Below are positions 7,951 through 15,839 of a DNA stretch of 64,000 bases, piece after piece. The stretch's first letter is position 1. The number at the start of each line of letters is the position of its first letter. The translations under genes and the position numbers were made by a program. Source of the DNA: an uncultured Spirochaetales bacterium (GTDB lineage Bacteria > Spirochaetota > Spirochaetia > Sphaerochaetales > Sphaerochaetaceae); the NCBI GenBank assembly GCA_949283305.1, contig CASDRU010000010.1:124001-188000 (forward strand). The letters run 5' to 3'. The notes under the pieces were generated by a model. The model did no database searches, was not told where the DNA came from, and worked only from the letters and a program-made list of their open reading frames with translations.

Positions 7951-9458
7951 AATGTAACACCATCCTTGAATATAGAAATTTCTGAATATCCGTTAATCTC
8001 ATTTTTAACCAATACTTCACCGTTTGCAACTTTTATTATCAGGTTGATGAAGTCAATGAGCACACTCTGGCTGTCCTCTCTTAGAATTCGGGATGCATCA
8101 AAGTCAATCCAGTCCTTCTTCTTTCTTGCAAGCTCTTCGTTTGTTGCAATCTTTATTGTAGGAACAGGAGCGCCAAGAGGAGTTCCTCTTCCTGTTGTAA
8201 ACAGGATGATGTGAGCTCCTGCAGCTGTTTCTGCTGTTGTGCTTACAATGTCATTTCCGGGTCCTGTAAGGAGATTGAGGCCTGTTTTTCTCACTCTTTC
8301 TCCATAAGAGAGGATATCTGTTACAGGAGCATCGCCTCCTTTCTGGACACAGCCGAGTGACTTGTCTTCAAGAGTGCTGATTCCACCTGCCTTGTTTCCA
8401 GGGCTCGGGTTTTCGTAAACACTCTGGCCGTGGGATGTAAAGTACGACTTGAAGCCGTTGATCATGGAAACCAGAGCTGAAAACACTTCCTCGCTTTCTG
8501 CTCTGTTCATGAGCATCTGCTCAGCTCCGAACATCTCTGGAACCTCGCTCATGATCATTGTTCCGCCCATCGCTGTGATCTCATCCGTGAATCTTCCGAC
8601 AAGAGGGTTTGCCGTGATGCCTGAAAGTCCGTCTGAGCCCCCGCATTTTGCGGCAACAACAAGGCGTGATAAAGAGTCCGGGCTTCTTCTGTCATCCTTC
8701 ATCACATCGGCAATCTCTTTCAGTATCTTCCTTCCTTCTTCCTCTTCATCCTCAACGTCCTGGCATGTAAGAAAGCGCACACGACGGGGATCCACAGGGC
8801 CAAGATACTCTTTGAAGGATGAAGGCGTGTTGTTCTCACATCCAAGAGAAAGCACGAGCACTCCTCCCGCATTTGGGTGATGCACCAGATCAGCAAGAAT
8901 CTTTCTTGTGTTCTCATGATCATCTCCAAGCTGAGAGCATCCGAACGGGTGCGTGTAAGCATGCACTTTGTCAGCAACACTGAGGTTCTCATTGCCCCAT
9001 TTCTCAAGGCGCTTTGCTATCTCATTGACACATCCTACCGTCGGAATGATCCAGAGAGAGTTCCTGATGGCAATCCTTCCGTCCTTTCTGTGATAGACAT
9101 TGATTGCAGGCACGTCAGATATCTCAGTTTTTCTTTTCTCAAAACGCTCCATGCATTTTCTGCTCTCTAGTGGAGAAAATGAGTATTCTCCGCTTTCAGC
9201 AAGCTTTGTCCTTATGTTGTATACATGGGCTGCAGATCCTTTTTTTATCTCTTCAGTTGCATAACCGATGGGGTAGCCGTATTTTATTACATCCTCTCCG
9301 CTTTTGATATCGCAAAGCGCAATCTTGTGTCCTCTTGTTATCGGACTTGTTATTGTTATGGCAGTTCCGTCTTCAAGAGATATGACATCCCCCTTTGCAA
9401 GGTCAGCAAGGGCAACAGCGACGTTGTCCCTGCTGTTTATCCTGATTATCTTCTTCAT
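7947..9458 (-). CDS. uxaA: Altronate dehydratase
   Basis: Dehydrates D-altronate to 2-keto-3-deoxygluconate, the substrate of KdgK. The 503-residue protein has the N-terminal SAF domain (residues 1-95, containing KGDVISLEDG) followed by the large catalytic UxaA/GarD domain. HPFGCSQLGDDHENT, VLSLGCENNT, AAKCGGSDGLSGI and LLTGPGNDIVSTT are present, with cysteines that may hold an iron cofactor. The single-gene full-length form is typical. It overlaps both neighbours by four bases (uxaB upstream, uxaC downstream), indicating translational coupling. Confidence 0.96.
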   Translation of the reverse strand: MKKIIRINSRDNVAVALADLAKGDVISLEDGTAITITSPITRGHKIALCDIKSGEDVIKYGYPIGYATEEIKKGSAAHVYNIRTKLAESGEYSFSPLESRKCMERFEKRKTEISDVPAINVYHRKDGRIAIRNSLWIIPTVGCVNEIAKRLEKWGNENLSVADKVHAYTHPFGCSQLGDDHENTRKILADLVHHPNAGGVLVLSLGCENNTPSSFKEYLGPVDPRRVRFLTCQDVEDEEEEGRKILKEIADVMKDDRRSPDSLSRLVVAAKCGGSDGLSGITANPLVGRFTDEITAMGGTMIMSEVPEMFGAEQMLMNRAESEEVFSALVSMINGFKSYFTSHGQSVYENPSPGNKAGGISTLEDKSLGCVQKGGDAPVTDILSYGERVRKTGLNLLTGPGNDIVSTTAETAAGAHIILFTTGRGTPLGAPVPTIKIATNEELARKKKDWIDFDASRILREDSQSVLIDFINLIIKVANGEVLVKNEINGYSEISIFKDGVTL

Positions 9459-10939
9459 TTTATAACCCTTTTGATTGCTTCCTTCATTCCTTGTGTGTAA
9501 ATAAGCTCAAGATAGGAGGAAACAGTATCAGCAAGTCCTTCTCTTTCTGTGAGGTCTTCTCCCCAGAAGGAAACATTTGAAAGCACCTTCTCTGTTTTGA
9601 TCCGTGCTTCTTCCTTTCTGTCCTTGTATGATGCCTTGTTGAGAGTGCAGAAGAAGGTCAGCACTTCTGGTGAGTCCTTATGAGAATACTCTCCTTTTTC
9701 CCTGTAACTAATCATCGCTCCATCCCTGATTTCCTTTCCGTTGTAGAAAGCAATAAGGGATGCAAGAGAGAAGGAGAGAACAGGAGGGACCTTCTTCTCT
9801 TTTTCCATGTAGATTGTAAGACTTGGCAGATCCCTTGTCTTGAACTTGCTCACGCTGTTAAGGCTTATTGAGCTCAGCATGTGCTTGACAGAGGGATTCT
9901 GGAATCTCTTTAACACATCGCGTGCATAGCTTTCAAGCTCACTCCTGCTGCCATCCATGCTCTTTATTATTTCTGAAAAGAGTCCCTTTTCCATGAAGGA
10001 TGAGATTACCCCAGAGTCCATGCATTCTTTTATTGTATCCAGGCCATAGAGCATGGCGGTAAGCACTGTCATCGTATGAGTGCCGTTCAAGATGCGGACC
10101 TTTCTTGTCCTGTAGAATGTCATGTCAGGAGTCCATACAACACCTTCCCCTGTCTTTGAAAGCGGGATTTCATCATCAAAGCTCTTTTCCTTGTACTCAA
10201 TTGCCCAGAAAAGGAAGCGTTCTGCCGCATCAAGAAGATTGTCCTCATAGCCAAGAGCAGTGCAAAGCTCCTTTGCCCTCTCTCTCGGGTATCCTGGAAC
10301 AATCCTGTCGACAAGACTGTTGCAGAAATGGCAGGCTGTCTCGACCCAGGAAATGAAGGAGGAAGGAAGATTCCACCTTCTTGCATGAGCGATCACGTAT
10401 TTTTTCAGCATGTCCCCGTTCTTGTCGATAAGCTCGCATGGGATGAAAACAAGGCCCTTGCTCTCGTCTCCTTTGAAATATGTGTATCTTCTGTAAAGGA
10501 AAGCTGCAATCTTTGCAGGAAATGACGACTGTGGCCTGTCCTCAAGATTATCGCTCTCACAATATGTTATTCCTGCTTCTGTGGTGTTGCTGAAAATGAA
10601 ACGGAGATCAGCGCTCTCTGCATATGAGATGTATTCATCATAATCCTTATAGGGATTGATGCATCCGAGCACAGATGTGATTTTCCTCATCTCTTCTTTT
10701 TCCTTTCCATTCTCATCCACTGCAGAAAGGATTGTGGTGTAGTATCCATCCTGTGCGTTGATCATGTCGCTCATTCCATTTTCAAGCGGCTGCACCATCA
10801 TCACAGATGAATTGAAATCTGTTTTCTCGTTCATGATGTCGACAAGCCAGTCGACAAAGGCCCTCAGGAAGTTGCCTTCTCCGTACTGAAGAATACGTAC
10901 CGGTCTTTCTTTTCTGCTGCTGCAATCCTTGATGTTCAT
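9455..10939 (-). CDS. uxaB: Tagaturonate reductase
   Basis: NAD-dependent reductase that converts tagaturonate to altronate; a member of the mannitol dehydrogenase family. Visible marks are ILQYGEGNFLRAFVDWLVD (Rossmann entry), NTTEAGI, the catalytic-helix region KVRILNGTHTM and a C-terminal helical domain. The open frame extends to 11002, but translation from 10939 is preferred: AAGGAGAG lies just upstream of that ATG, and the promoter and operator occupy 10960-11002, inside the longer frame. At 494 residues it has family length. It is the first gene of the uxaB-uxaA-uxaC-iclR operon. Confidence 0.93.
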   Translation of the reverse strand: MNIKDCSSRKERPVRILQYGEGNFLRAFVDWLVDIMNEKTDFNSSVMMVQPLENGMSDMINAQDGYYTTILSAVDENGKEKEEMRKITSVLGCINPYKDYDEYISYAESADLRFIFSNTTEAGITYCESDNLEDRPQSSFPAKIAAFLYRRYTYFKGDESKGLVFIPCELIDKNGDMLKKYVIAHARRWNLPSSFISWVETACHFCNSLVDRIVPGYPRERAKELCTALGYEDNLLDAAERFLFWAIEYKEKSFDDEIPLSKTGEGVVWTPDMTFYRTRKVRILNGTHTMTVLTAMLYGLDTIKECMDSGVISSFMEKGLFSEIIKSMDGSRSELESYARDVLKRFQNPSVKHMLSSISLNSVSKFKTRDLPSLTIYMEKEKKVPPVLSFSLASLIAFYNGKEIRDGAMISYREKGEYSHKDSPEVLTFFCTLNKASYKDRKEEARIKTEKVLSNVSFWGEDLTEREGLADTVSSYLELIYTQGMKEAIKRVIK

Positions 10940-10959
10940 ATGCTCTCCTTTTTCATATT

Positions 10960-10974
10960 TGAAACATAGTTTCA
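10960..10974. promoter_or_regulatory. Palindromic operator on the uxa promoter (KdgR-like)
   Basis: TGAAAC-ATA-GTTTCA, a 6+3+6 perfect inverted repeat identical in its arms to the site at 2820-2838. It lies immediately downstream of the uxa -10 and covers the expected transcript start, the position of a repressor site. Confidence 0.8.
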
Positions 10975-11002
10975 TTTTAGGATCAGAAGGGTGAACCGTC
11001 AA
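10974..11002 (-). promoter_or_regulatory. Predicted promoter of the uxaBAC-iclR operon
   Basis: On the minus strand TTGACG (11002-10997), a 17-base spacer and TAAAAT (10979-10974). The transcript would begin around 10967, inside the palindromic operator, leaving a short leader with AAGGAGAG before uxaB. Confidence 0.8.
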
Positions 11003-11063
11003 TTTCTTTTTGCCTTTTTTCTTCTTTTTTTTCCTTTTTTAGGCATCTGTACGGATATTGAGC

Positions 11064-11093
11064 TTTACATATGATTTATCCATCTTTTATTCT
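11064..11093 (+). promoter_or_regulatory. Predicted promoter giving a leaderless acyltransferase mRNA
   Basis: TTTACA (11064-11069), an 18-base spacer and TATTCT (11088-11093). Eight bases separate the -10 from the ATG at 11102 and no ribosome binding site is present. A long pyrimidine-rich stretch (about 11006-11039) lies just upstream. Confidence 0.55.
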
Positions 11094-11101
11094 TTTCCTG
11101 T

Positions 11102-12307
11102 ATGAAAGCTGAAAAATACAAATGGCCACCGGCCATGAAATATCTGCTTCTTCCCTTTTACGGGACCTACCTTAAAAGAAAATACGGGCTTACTCTGGTT
11201 TCAGATGATGAAAAGAGTCTGGATATCCTTTTAGAGAAAGGGGGAGGTCTCGTATTCTCCAATCATGTCCACACACTTGATCCGTTTCTGATCAGCGCGG
11301 TATTTCCATATCATATAAGATGGGTCGCGGGTGCTTATCTTTTCAAGATGAAGGCAGTCGGATACCTGTTGAGAAACTGGGTCGGATGCATAAGCAAGAG
11401 TCAGGGGAAAAACGACCTTGGAACAATCAGGGCAATAAAAAATGCTCTTGAGGAGAATACGATAGTCGGGGTATTCCCCGAGGGCACCAGAAGCTGGGAC
11501 GGGGAGATGATGGACATCACCACAGGCTCTGCGAAAATCATGAAGATTTTCCGCCGCCCTGTGGTAATCATCAACATCGAAGGCGGCTACAACAGAAAGC
11601 CCCGCTGGGCAAAGAGTGACAGAAAAGGGAATATAACAATAAGGGTCAAAAGGATACTCAGCTGTGAAGAACTTGAAGAAATGAGCATCTCGGATGTGGA
11701 GGCTGTTTTAAGAGAGAATCTCTCTTTCTCATCCTCCTCCTGGCAGAAAGAAAACAGGATGCCTTTTGAAGGAAGAAAAAGGGCAGAAGGAATTGAGCGT
11801 CTTCTTTATTACTGTCCATACTGCCTTTCTGCAGGCACAGTCAGCAGCAATGGGAACATGATTGCCTGTTCATCCTGCAAGACGAGTGCAGAAGTCTCAG
11901 TTTATGATGAGATAATCTCTGAAGACGGCATGATGAGCGAGAGAGATGCTCATATAAGGGCAAGAGAGGAGCTTGAGAGGAACATAGGGAAAAATGACGG
12001 CTCTCTGCTTTTCCCTCCGGAAAGGGGAATACTTTTTCAAAAAGAAGAGAAGGGAAGGCTTGTCAAGCTCTCATCTTCATTTATATTCTCAATGACAGCA
12101 GGCTCTATCAGTTTCTCTTTTTCCAACCATAAAGAGGGAGCGGGTGAAATATCCTTTCCTTTTTCTGAGATTTCAGCCCTTGTAATCAACGCCAGACAGT
12201 CCGTTGAATTCACACATATGAAAAACACATACCGTTTCCGCCTTGAGGAGACAAAGAGTCCCCTGAAGGTCTTTGACGCGTATTGCATAATCAGAGGAGG
12301 TAACTGA
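11102..12307 (+). CDS. PlsC-type acyltransferase with C-terminal zinc-ribbon region
   Basis: Residues 40-220 are a 1-acylglycerol-phosphate acyltransferase domain: the catalytic His55-x4-Asp60 in SNHVHTLDPF and the substrate loop VFPEGTRSW near residue 127. This class acylates lysophosphatidate at the inner membrane. PlsC proteins are usually 200-260 residues; this is 401. The extension begins with CPYC near residue 236 and a second CSSC pair near 257-260, a zinc-ribbon pattern, and ends in a beta-rich region of about 110 residues I do not recognise. It is the first gene of a three-gene operon and its stop overlaps the start of the next gene by one base, with GGAGGT ahead for coupling. Confidence 0.82.
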   Translation: MKAEKYKWPPAMKYLLLPFYGTYLKRKYGLTLVSDDEKSLDILLEKGGGLVFSNHVHTLDPFLISAVFPYHIRWVAGAYLFKMKAVGYLLRNWVGCISKSQGKNDLGTIRAIKNALEENTIVGVFPEGTRSWDGEMMDITTGSAKIMKIFRRPVVIINIEGGYNRKPRWAKSDRKGNITIRVKRILSCEELEEMSISDVEAVLRENLSFSSSSWQKENRMPFEGRKRAEGIERLLYYCPYCLSAGTVSSNGNMIACSSCKTSAEVSVYDEIISEDGMMSERDAHIRAREELERNIGKNDGSLLFPPERGILFQKEEKGRLVKLSSSFIFSMTAGSISFSFSNHKEGAGEISFPFSEISALVINARQSVEFTHMKNTYRFRLEETKSPLKVFDAYCIIRGGN

Positions 12308-13719
12308 TGGATTTTTCCTACATAATCCATTTCGGAATCATTTCAGCAGCACTGCTTCTCGGTGCTTTCCTGAGGAGCAGAATCCGTTTTCTGCAGAAGT
12401 ATCTGATTCCTTCATCGATAATCGGAGGATTCGTTCTTCTTTTCTTCTACAACTATGCAGCTCCGCATTTGAATCTGAATTCAGATTTTCTCGGTGATCT
12501 TGTCTATCATCTGTTGAACATATCATTCATAGCTATGATGCTCAGGACTCCGGAAGAGAAGAAAGTCAGGAAGTCCAGAGTAATAGGAGAGACTGTTGTC
12601 TCAACTGTCGCGCAGTACGGACTGCAGTGCACATTCGGTCTCATTGTTGCAATTGTCCTGATATTCACAGTCATGCCTGATCTTTCTCCCGCAATAGGAC
12701 TTTCTCTTCCTCTCGGCTTTGAGCTCGGGCCCGGACAGGCATATTCCATGTCCCTTCCATGGGAGGCAATGGGCTTTGAGGGCGCAACCAGTGTAGGCCT
12801 TGCAATGGCGGCAATAGGCTTTGTTGTCGGCTCAATCGGCGGAGTGATTCTCATCAATATAGGAATCCGCAAGGGCTGGGTGGATGAAAGCCTGAGAGAT
12901 AAGATAAACAGGGGAGAGACAAGAAGCGGCTTCTTAAAAAGAGAGCATCAGAGAGAAGGCTCCAGGATAACGACTGATGGAGAAAGCCTTGATACGCTTT
13001 CCTATCATATTGCCCTGATAATGGTCACCTATCTGATTTCATGGGCTCTTCTGAGCTTCATTTCATATCTGCTTTCATTTATCGGAGCAATGGGTGTGCA
13101 GCTTGCGGACTCGCTCTGGGGCGTCAATTTCATATTCAGTGTGTTCTGTGCTTCATTTGTGCGGGCCATAATGACAAAGGCAGGCATTTCATACACAATC
13201 GACAACCATAGTCTGAACAGGATAAACGGACTTTCTGTGGACCTTACTGTTACAAGCTGTCTAGGCGCTATCAGTCTGACTGCGATAAGCATCTACTGGC
13301 TCCCGATAACTCTTCTTTCCGTTGTAGGAATATTCATTACGATGTTCCTGACCCCGTATTACTGCGCAAGGCTCTATGATGATCACAAGTTTGAGAGGAC
13401 TCTTGTACTGATTGGAACCGCAACAGGGACACTGCCTACAGGACTGTCCCTTCTGCGTGTGGTGGACCCGGATTTCGAGACACCGGCAGCCACTGACTAT
13501 GTGTATGCATCCTCAATCGTGTTCTTCCTCGTCATTCCTCTGATTCTCCTGATCAATCTTCCTCAGCTCAGTGTTTCAGGAGGAAGCTGGTATCTTCTTT
13601 ATATAATGCTTGCAGTCACAGCACTCTATACTGTTTTGTGCACTGTTGCCTATTTCCTTTATGCAGGAAAAAGAGCAAGAATAAAGAAGAGGGTTTTCTT
13701 CTTGACAGACAATGAGTGA
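12307..13719 (+). CDS. Sodium/glutamate symporter-like membrane protein (GltS family)
   Basis: A 470-residue integral membrane protein with about ten to twelve hydrophobic segments in two halves joined by a charged loop near residues 195-225. The N-terminal pattern AALLLGAFLRSRIRFLQKYLIPSS (residues about 14-37) and the repeated glycine-rich re-entrant stretches match the GltS fold. The first loop reads GFELGPGQA in place of the usual GGHGTA of glutamate carriers, so the substrate may differ. It follows the acyltransferase with a TGATG overlap and overlaps the acetyltransferase by eight bases. Sodium-coupled uptake of an organic anion is inferred from the family only. Confidence 0.75.
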   Translation: MDFSYIIHFGIISAALLLGAFLRSRIRFLQKYLIPSSIIGGFVLLFFYNYAAPHLNLNSDFLGDLVYHLLNISFIAMMLRTPEEKKVRKSRVIGETVVSTVAQYGLQCTFGLIVAIVLIFTVMPDLSPAIGLSLPLGFELGPGQAYSMSLPWEAMGFEGATSVGLAMAAIGFVVGSIGGVILINIGIRKGWVDESLRDKINRGETRSGFLKREHQREGSRITTDGESLDTLSYHIALIMVTYLISWALLSFISYLLSFIGAMGVQLADSLWGVNFIFSVFCASFVRAIMTKAGISYTIDNHSLNRINGLSVDLTVTSCLGAISLTAISIYWLPITLLSVVGIFITMFLTPYYCARLYDDHKFERTLVLIGTATGTLPTGLSLLRVVDPDFETPAATDYVYASSIVFFLVIPLILLINLPQLSVSGGSWYLLYIMLAVTALYTVLCTVAYFLYAGKRARIKKRVFFLTDNE

Positions 13720-14407
13720 TGAAAAGGTTATAGCGGCAATTGAGGCATTTGACAAGGATAGCAATGAGGACATCATTGCGCTGATTAAGGAAAAAAGTGG
13801 AGAAATCCTCCACTTTTCCTCATCCGGTGTGATTGTGCGCCACAAAGCCGGCACATCATATGTCCTTCCCTTCGATGAGAGCACAGCGCTTTTTCCATAT
13901 ATTGATGAAGAATCTTCTCTTTTCAGTGTGCGTGGCGATGTTTTTGCAAAAAAGATGCTGACTCATTTTTCTCTTGAGATGAGCGAGCCCTGCTATTTTT
14001 ATATATACAGGGGAGAGAGAAAGGATGTTGATGAGACACTCTTTTTCCCCATCCCTCTTTCTGATGCCGCTCTTGTTGCCTCCCAGTACCATCATCACTC
14101 GGATCTGCAGAGTATAGAGAGAGCCATAAATGAAAACAGGATTTTCGGTCTCTATGAAAACAGCAAACTCGTTGCTTTCTCCGGTTTTCATGAGGAGGGA
14201 TCGATGGGAATGCTCGAAGTGTTTCCCTCCCATCGGAGAAAGGGATACGGAATAAGGATGGAGGAGTACGTGATCAACAGGGCAATGGAGCTTGGCCGCA
14301 TTCCCTTCTGCGATGTTTACATTTCAAATGCAGCAAGCGCGGCATTGCAGGAAAAACTCTCTCTTGAGCGTGCAAAATCTCTTCACTGGTGGATGTGGAG
14401 AAAGTAA
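13712..14407 (+). CDS. GNAT-family N-acetyltransferase
   Basis: A 231-residue protein whose C-terminal half is a GNAT domain: GMLEVFPSHRRKGYG near residue 170 carries the acetyl-CoA-binding Arg-x2-Gly-x-Gly loop, followed by YISNAASAALQEKLSL. The N-terminal 130 residues do not match anything I recognise and may bind the substrate. It is the last gene of the acyltransferase/symporter operon and overlaps the symporter gene by eight bases. Substrate unknown. Confidence 0.8.
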   Translation: MSDEKVIAAIEAFDKDSNEDIIALIKEKSGEILHFSSSGVIVRHKAGTSYVLPFDESTALFPYIDEESSLFSVRGDVFAKKMLTHFSLEMSEPCYFYIYRGERKDVDETLFFPIPLSDAALVASQYHHHSDLQSIERAINENRIFGLYENSKLVAFSGFHEEGSMGMLEVFPSHRRKGYGIRMEEYVINRAMELGRIPFCDVYISNAASAALQEKLSLERAKSLHWWMWRK

Positions 14408-14528
14408 TTTTGTTGCATTTTGTTTTTTACCCTGTCAGATAGTGATATTCTGTTGTAAAACTGTTGTGAAAACAGAATTTCAAAAATTTTTTGTTGCAAA
14501 AATCATGAATATTATAATTCTTTGTTGC
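14408..14528 (+). repeat. Five TGTTGC/TGTTGT repeats upstream of the BMP gene
   Basis: TGTTGC at 14411, 14492 and 14523 and TGTTGT at 14451 and 14462, all in the same direction in an AT-rich region. Three are within TTTGTTGC. They lie 65-180 bases upstream of the BMP promoter and could be activator or repressor sites. No matching regulator is recognisable nearby. Confidence 0.4.
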
Positions 14529-14587
14529 TAAAGAAATAACAAACCAGACAATTATTTATTCCTGCTCAGCATTTCTTTCTCTTTTGT

Positions 14588-14616
14588 TTGACACATACAG
14601 ATAGTGCCTGTAGAAT
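14588..14616 (+). promoter_or_regulatory. Strong sigma-70 promoter of the nucleoside uptake operon
   Basis: TTGACA (14588-14593), a 17-base spacer and TAGAAT (14611-14616). The transcript would start near 14623, giving a short leader with AGGAG before the ATG at 14647. The near-consensus match fits the strong codon bias of the gene. Confidence 0.88.
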
Positions 14617-14646
14617 TAAGGCATAAACGCTAAACAGGAGTACATA

Positions 14647-15756
14647 ATGAAGAAATTATTTGCAGTTTTACTCGCTCTTGTAGTGGTCTTCTCATTCGCA
14701 TCCTGCTCAAAGGATGAAGCCGCTACAACTACAACAGCATCATCATCTACAACAACTACTACAGCTGTAGCAGAGAAAGAAGAGCCTCTCAAGCTCGGTA
14801 TGGTTACAGATGCAGGAACAATCGATGACAGATCCTTCAACCAGGGAACATATGAAGGCGTTGTCAAGGCAGCAGAGGAGCTCGGTCTTGAGTCAACATA
14901 CCTCCGCCCGGCAGGAACAACAACAACTGACTACCTTACAGCTATCTCTGATCTCTATGACCAGGGTTACCGCTTCATCGCTTGCCCAGGTTACCTTTTT
15001 GTAGAAGCTGTTACTCAGGCTCAGGAGATGTATCCGGACCTCAAGATTATCATCATCGACGATCCTCTTGCATCAGGAATCGGAGAGAACACAGTTGCTA
15101 TCACATTCAGAGAGCATGAGGCAGGATTCCTTGCAGGAGTTGCAACAGCACTCAAGCTCGGTGAAGGCGAAGTCGGCTTTGTTGGCGGACTTGAGATTCC
15201 GGCAGTCCAGAAGTTCAACTGGGGATTCCAGCAGGGTGTTGCATATGCAAACGAGAATATGGGAACAGACATTGCAATGAATGCTAATAATTTCGTATAT
15301 TCCGGTTCATTTGCAGATCTCGCGCTCGGACAGCAGCTTGCAACAGCAATGTATGACTCAGGAGTCGATGCAATCTTCGCAGCAGCTGGAGGCACAGGTG
15401 TCGGAGTTATCAACGAGGCAAAGAACAGAAGACTTTCCGGCAGCGATGTATGGGCAATCGGAGTTGACGTTGACCAGTACTCAGTAGGAGACATGGGAAA
15501 CGGTGAGTCCTGTATCCTTACAAGTGCTATGAAAGATGTTGCTGGCGTTGCTTACGACCAGGCAGTTGCAGCAGCAAATGGCACATACAAAGGTGGCGTG
15601 CACATCGAGCTCGGTATTGCTGAAGACAGAGCAGGTATTCCTGCATCCAACCCGAACCTCACACCAGAGATCGAGGAGCAGGTTGCTCAGGTTGTTGATC
15701 TCATCAAGGCTGGAGAGATCACAATCCAGGCAACAGGCGATGGCCTCATCAAATAA
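14647..15756 (+). CDS. BMP-family purine nucleoside-binding lipoprotein (TmpC/PnrA-like)
   Basis: Extracytoplasmic solute receptor of a nucleoside ABC importer. Residues 1-20 are a lipoprotein signal ending in the lipobox FASC, so Cys20 should be lipidated. A Thr/Ser/Ala-rich linker (residues 25-42) tethers the binding domain, which opens with LKLGMVTDAGTIDDRSFNQG and has the family motifs FREHEAGFLAGV and DVDQYS. In Treponema the homologue PnrA (TmpC) binds purine nucleosides. The two permeases, ATPase and purine nucleoside phosphorylase that follow support the same role. Codon use is strongly biased, suggesting high expression. A hairpin directly after the stop would keep the receptor in excess over the membrane components. 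Confidence 0.94.
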   Translation: MKKLFAVLLALVVVFSFASCSKDEAATTTTASSSTTTTTAVAEKEEPLKLGMVTDAGTIDDRSFNQGTYEGVVKAAEELGLESTYLRPAGTTTTDYLTAISDLYDQGYRFIACPGYLFVEAVTQAQEMYPDLKIIIIDDPLASGIGENTVAITFREHEAGFLAGVATALKLGEGEVGFVGGLEIPAVQKFNWGFQQGVAYANENMGTDIAMNANNFVYSGSFADLALGQQLATAMYDSGVDAIFAAAGGTGVGVINEAKNRRLSGSDVWAIGVDVDQYSVGDMGNGESCILTSAMKDVAGVAYDQAVAAANGTYKGGVHIELGIAEDRAGIPASNPNLTPEIEEQVAQVVDLIKAGEITIQATGDGLIK

Positions 15757-15776
15757 GAGAATCTGACTGTTATTAT

Positions 15777-15803
15777 GGCCGCCCGTAAAGAGGCGGCCTT
15801 TTT
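15777..15803 (+). terminator. Terminator/attenuator between receptor and ABC genes
   Basis: GGCCGCC (15777-15783) and GGCGGCC (15792-15798) with loop CGTAAAGA, followed by five T. Partial read-through would explain differential expression of the receptor and the transporter genes. Confidence 0.88.
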
Positions 15804-15839
15804 GGATAAACCGCGCGATGCGCTCTCATTGGAGAAAAA

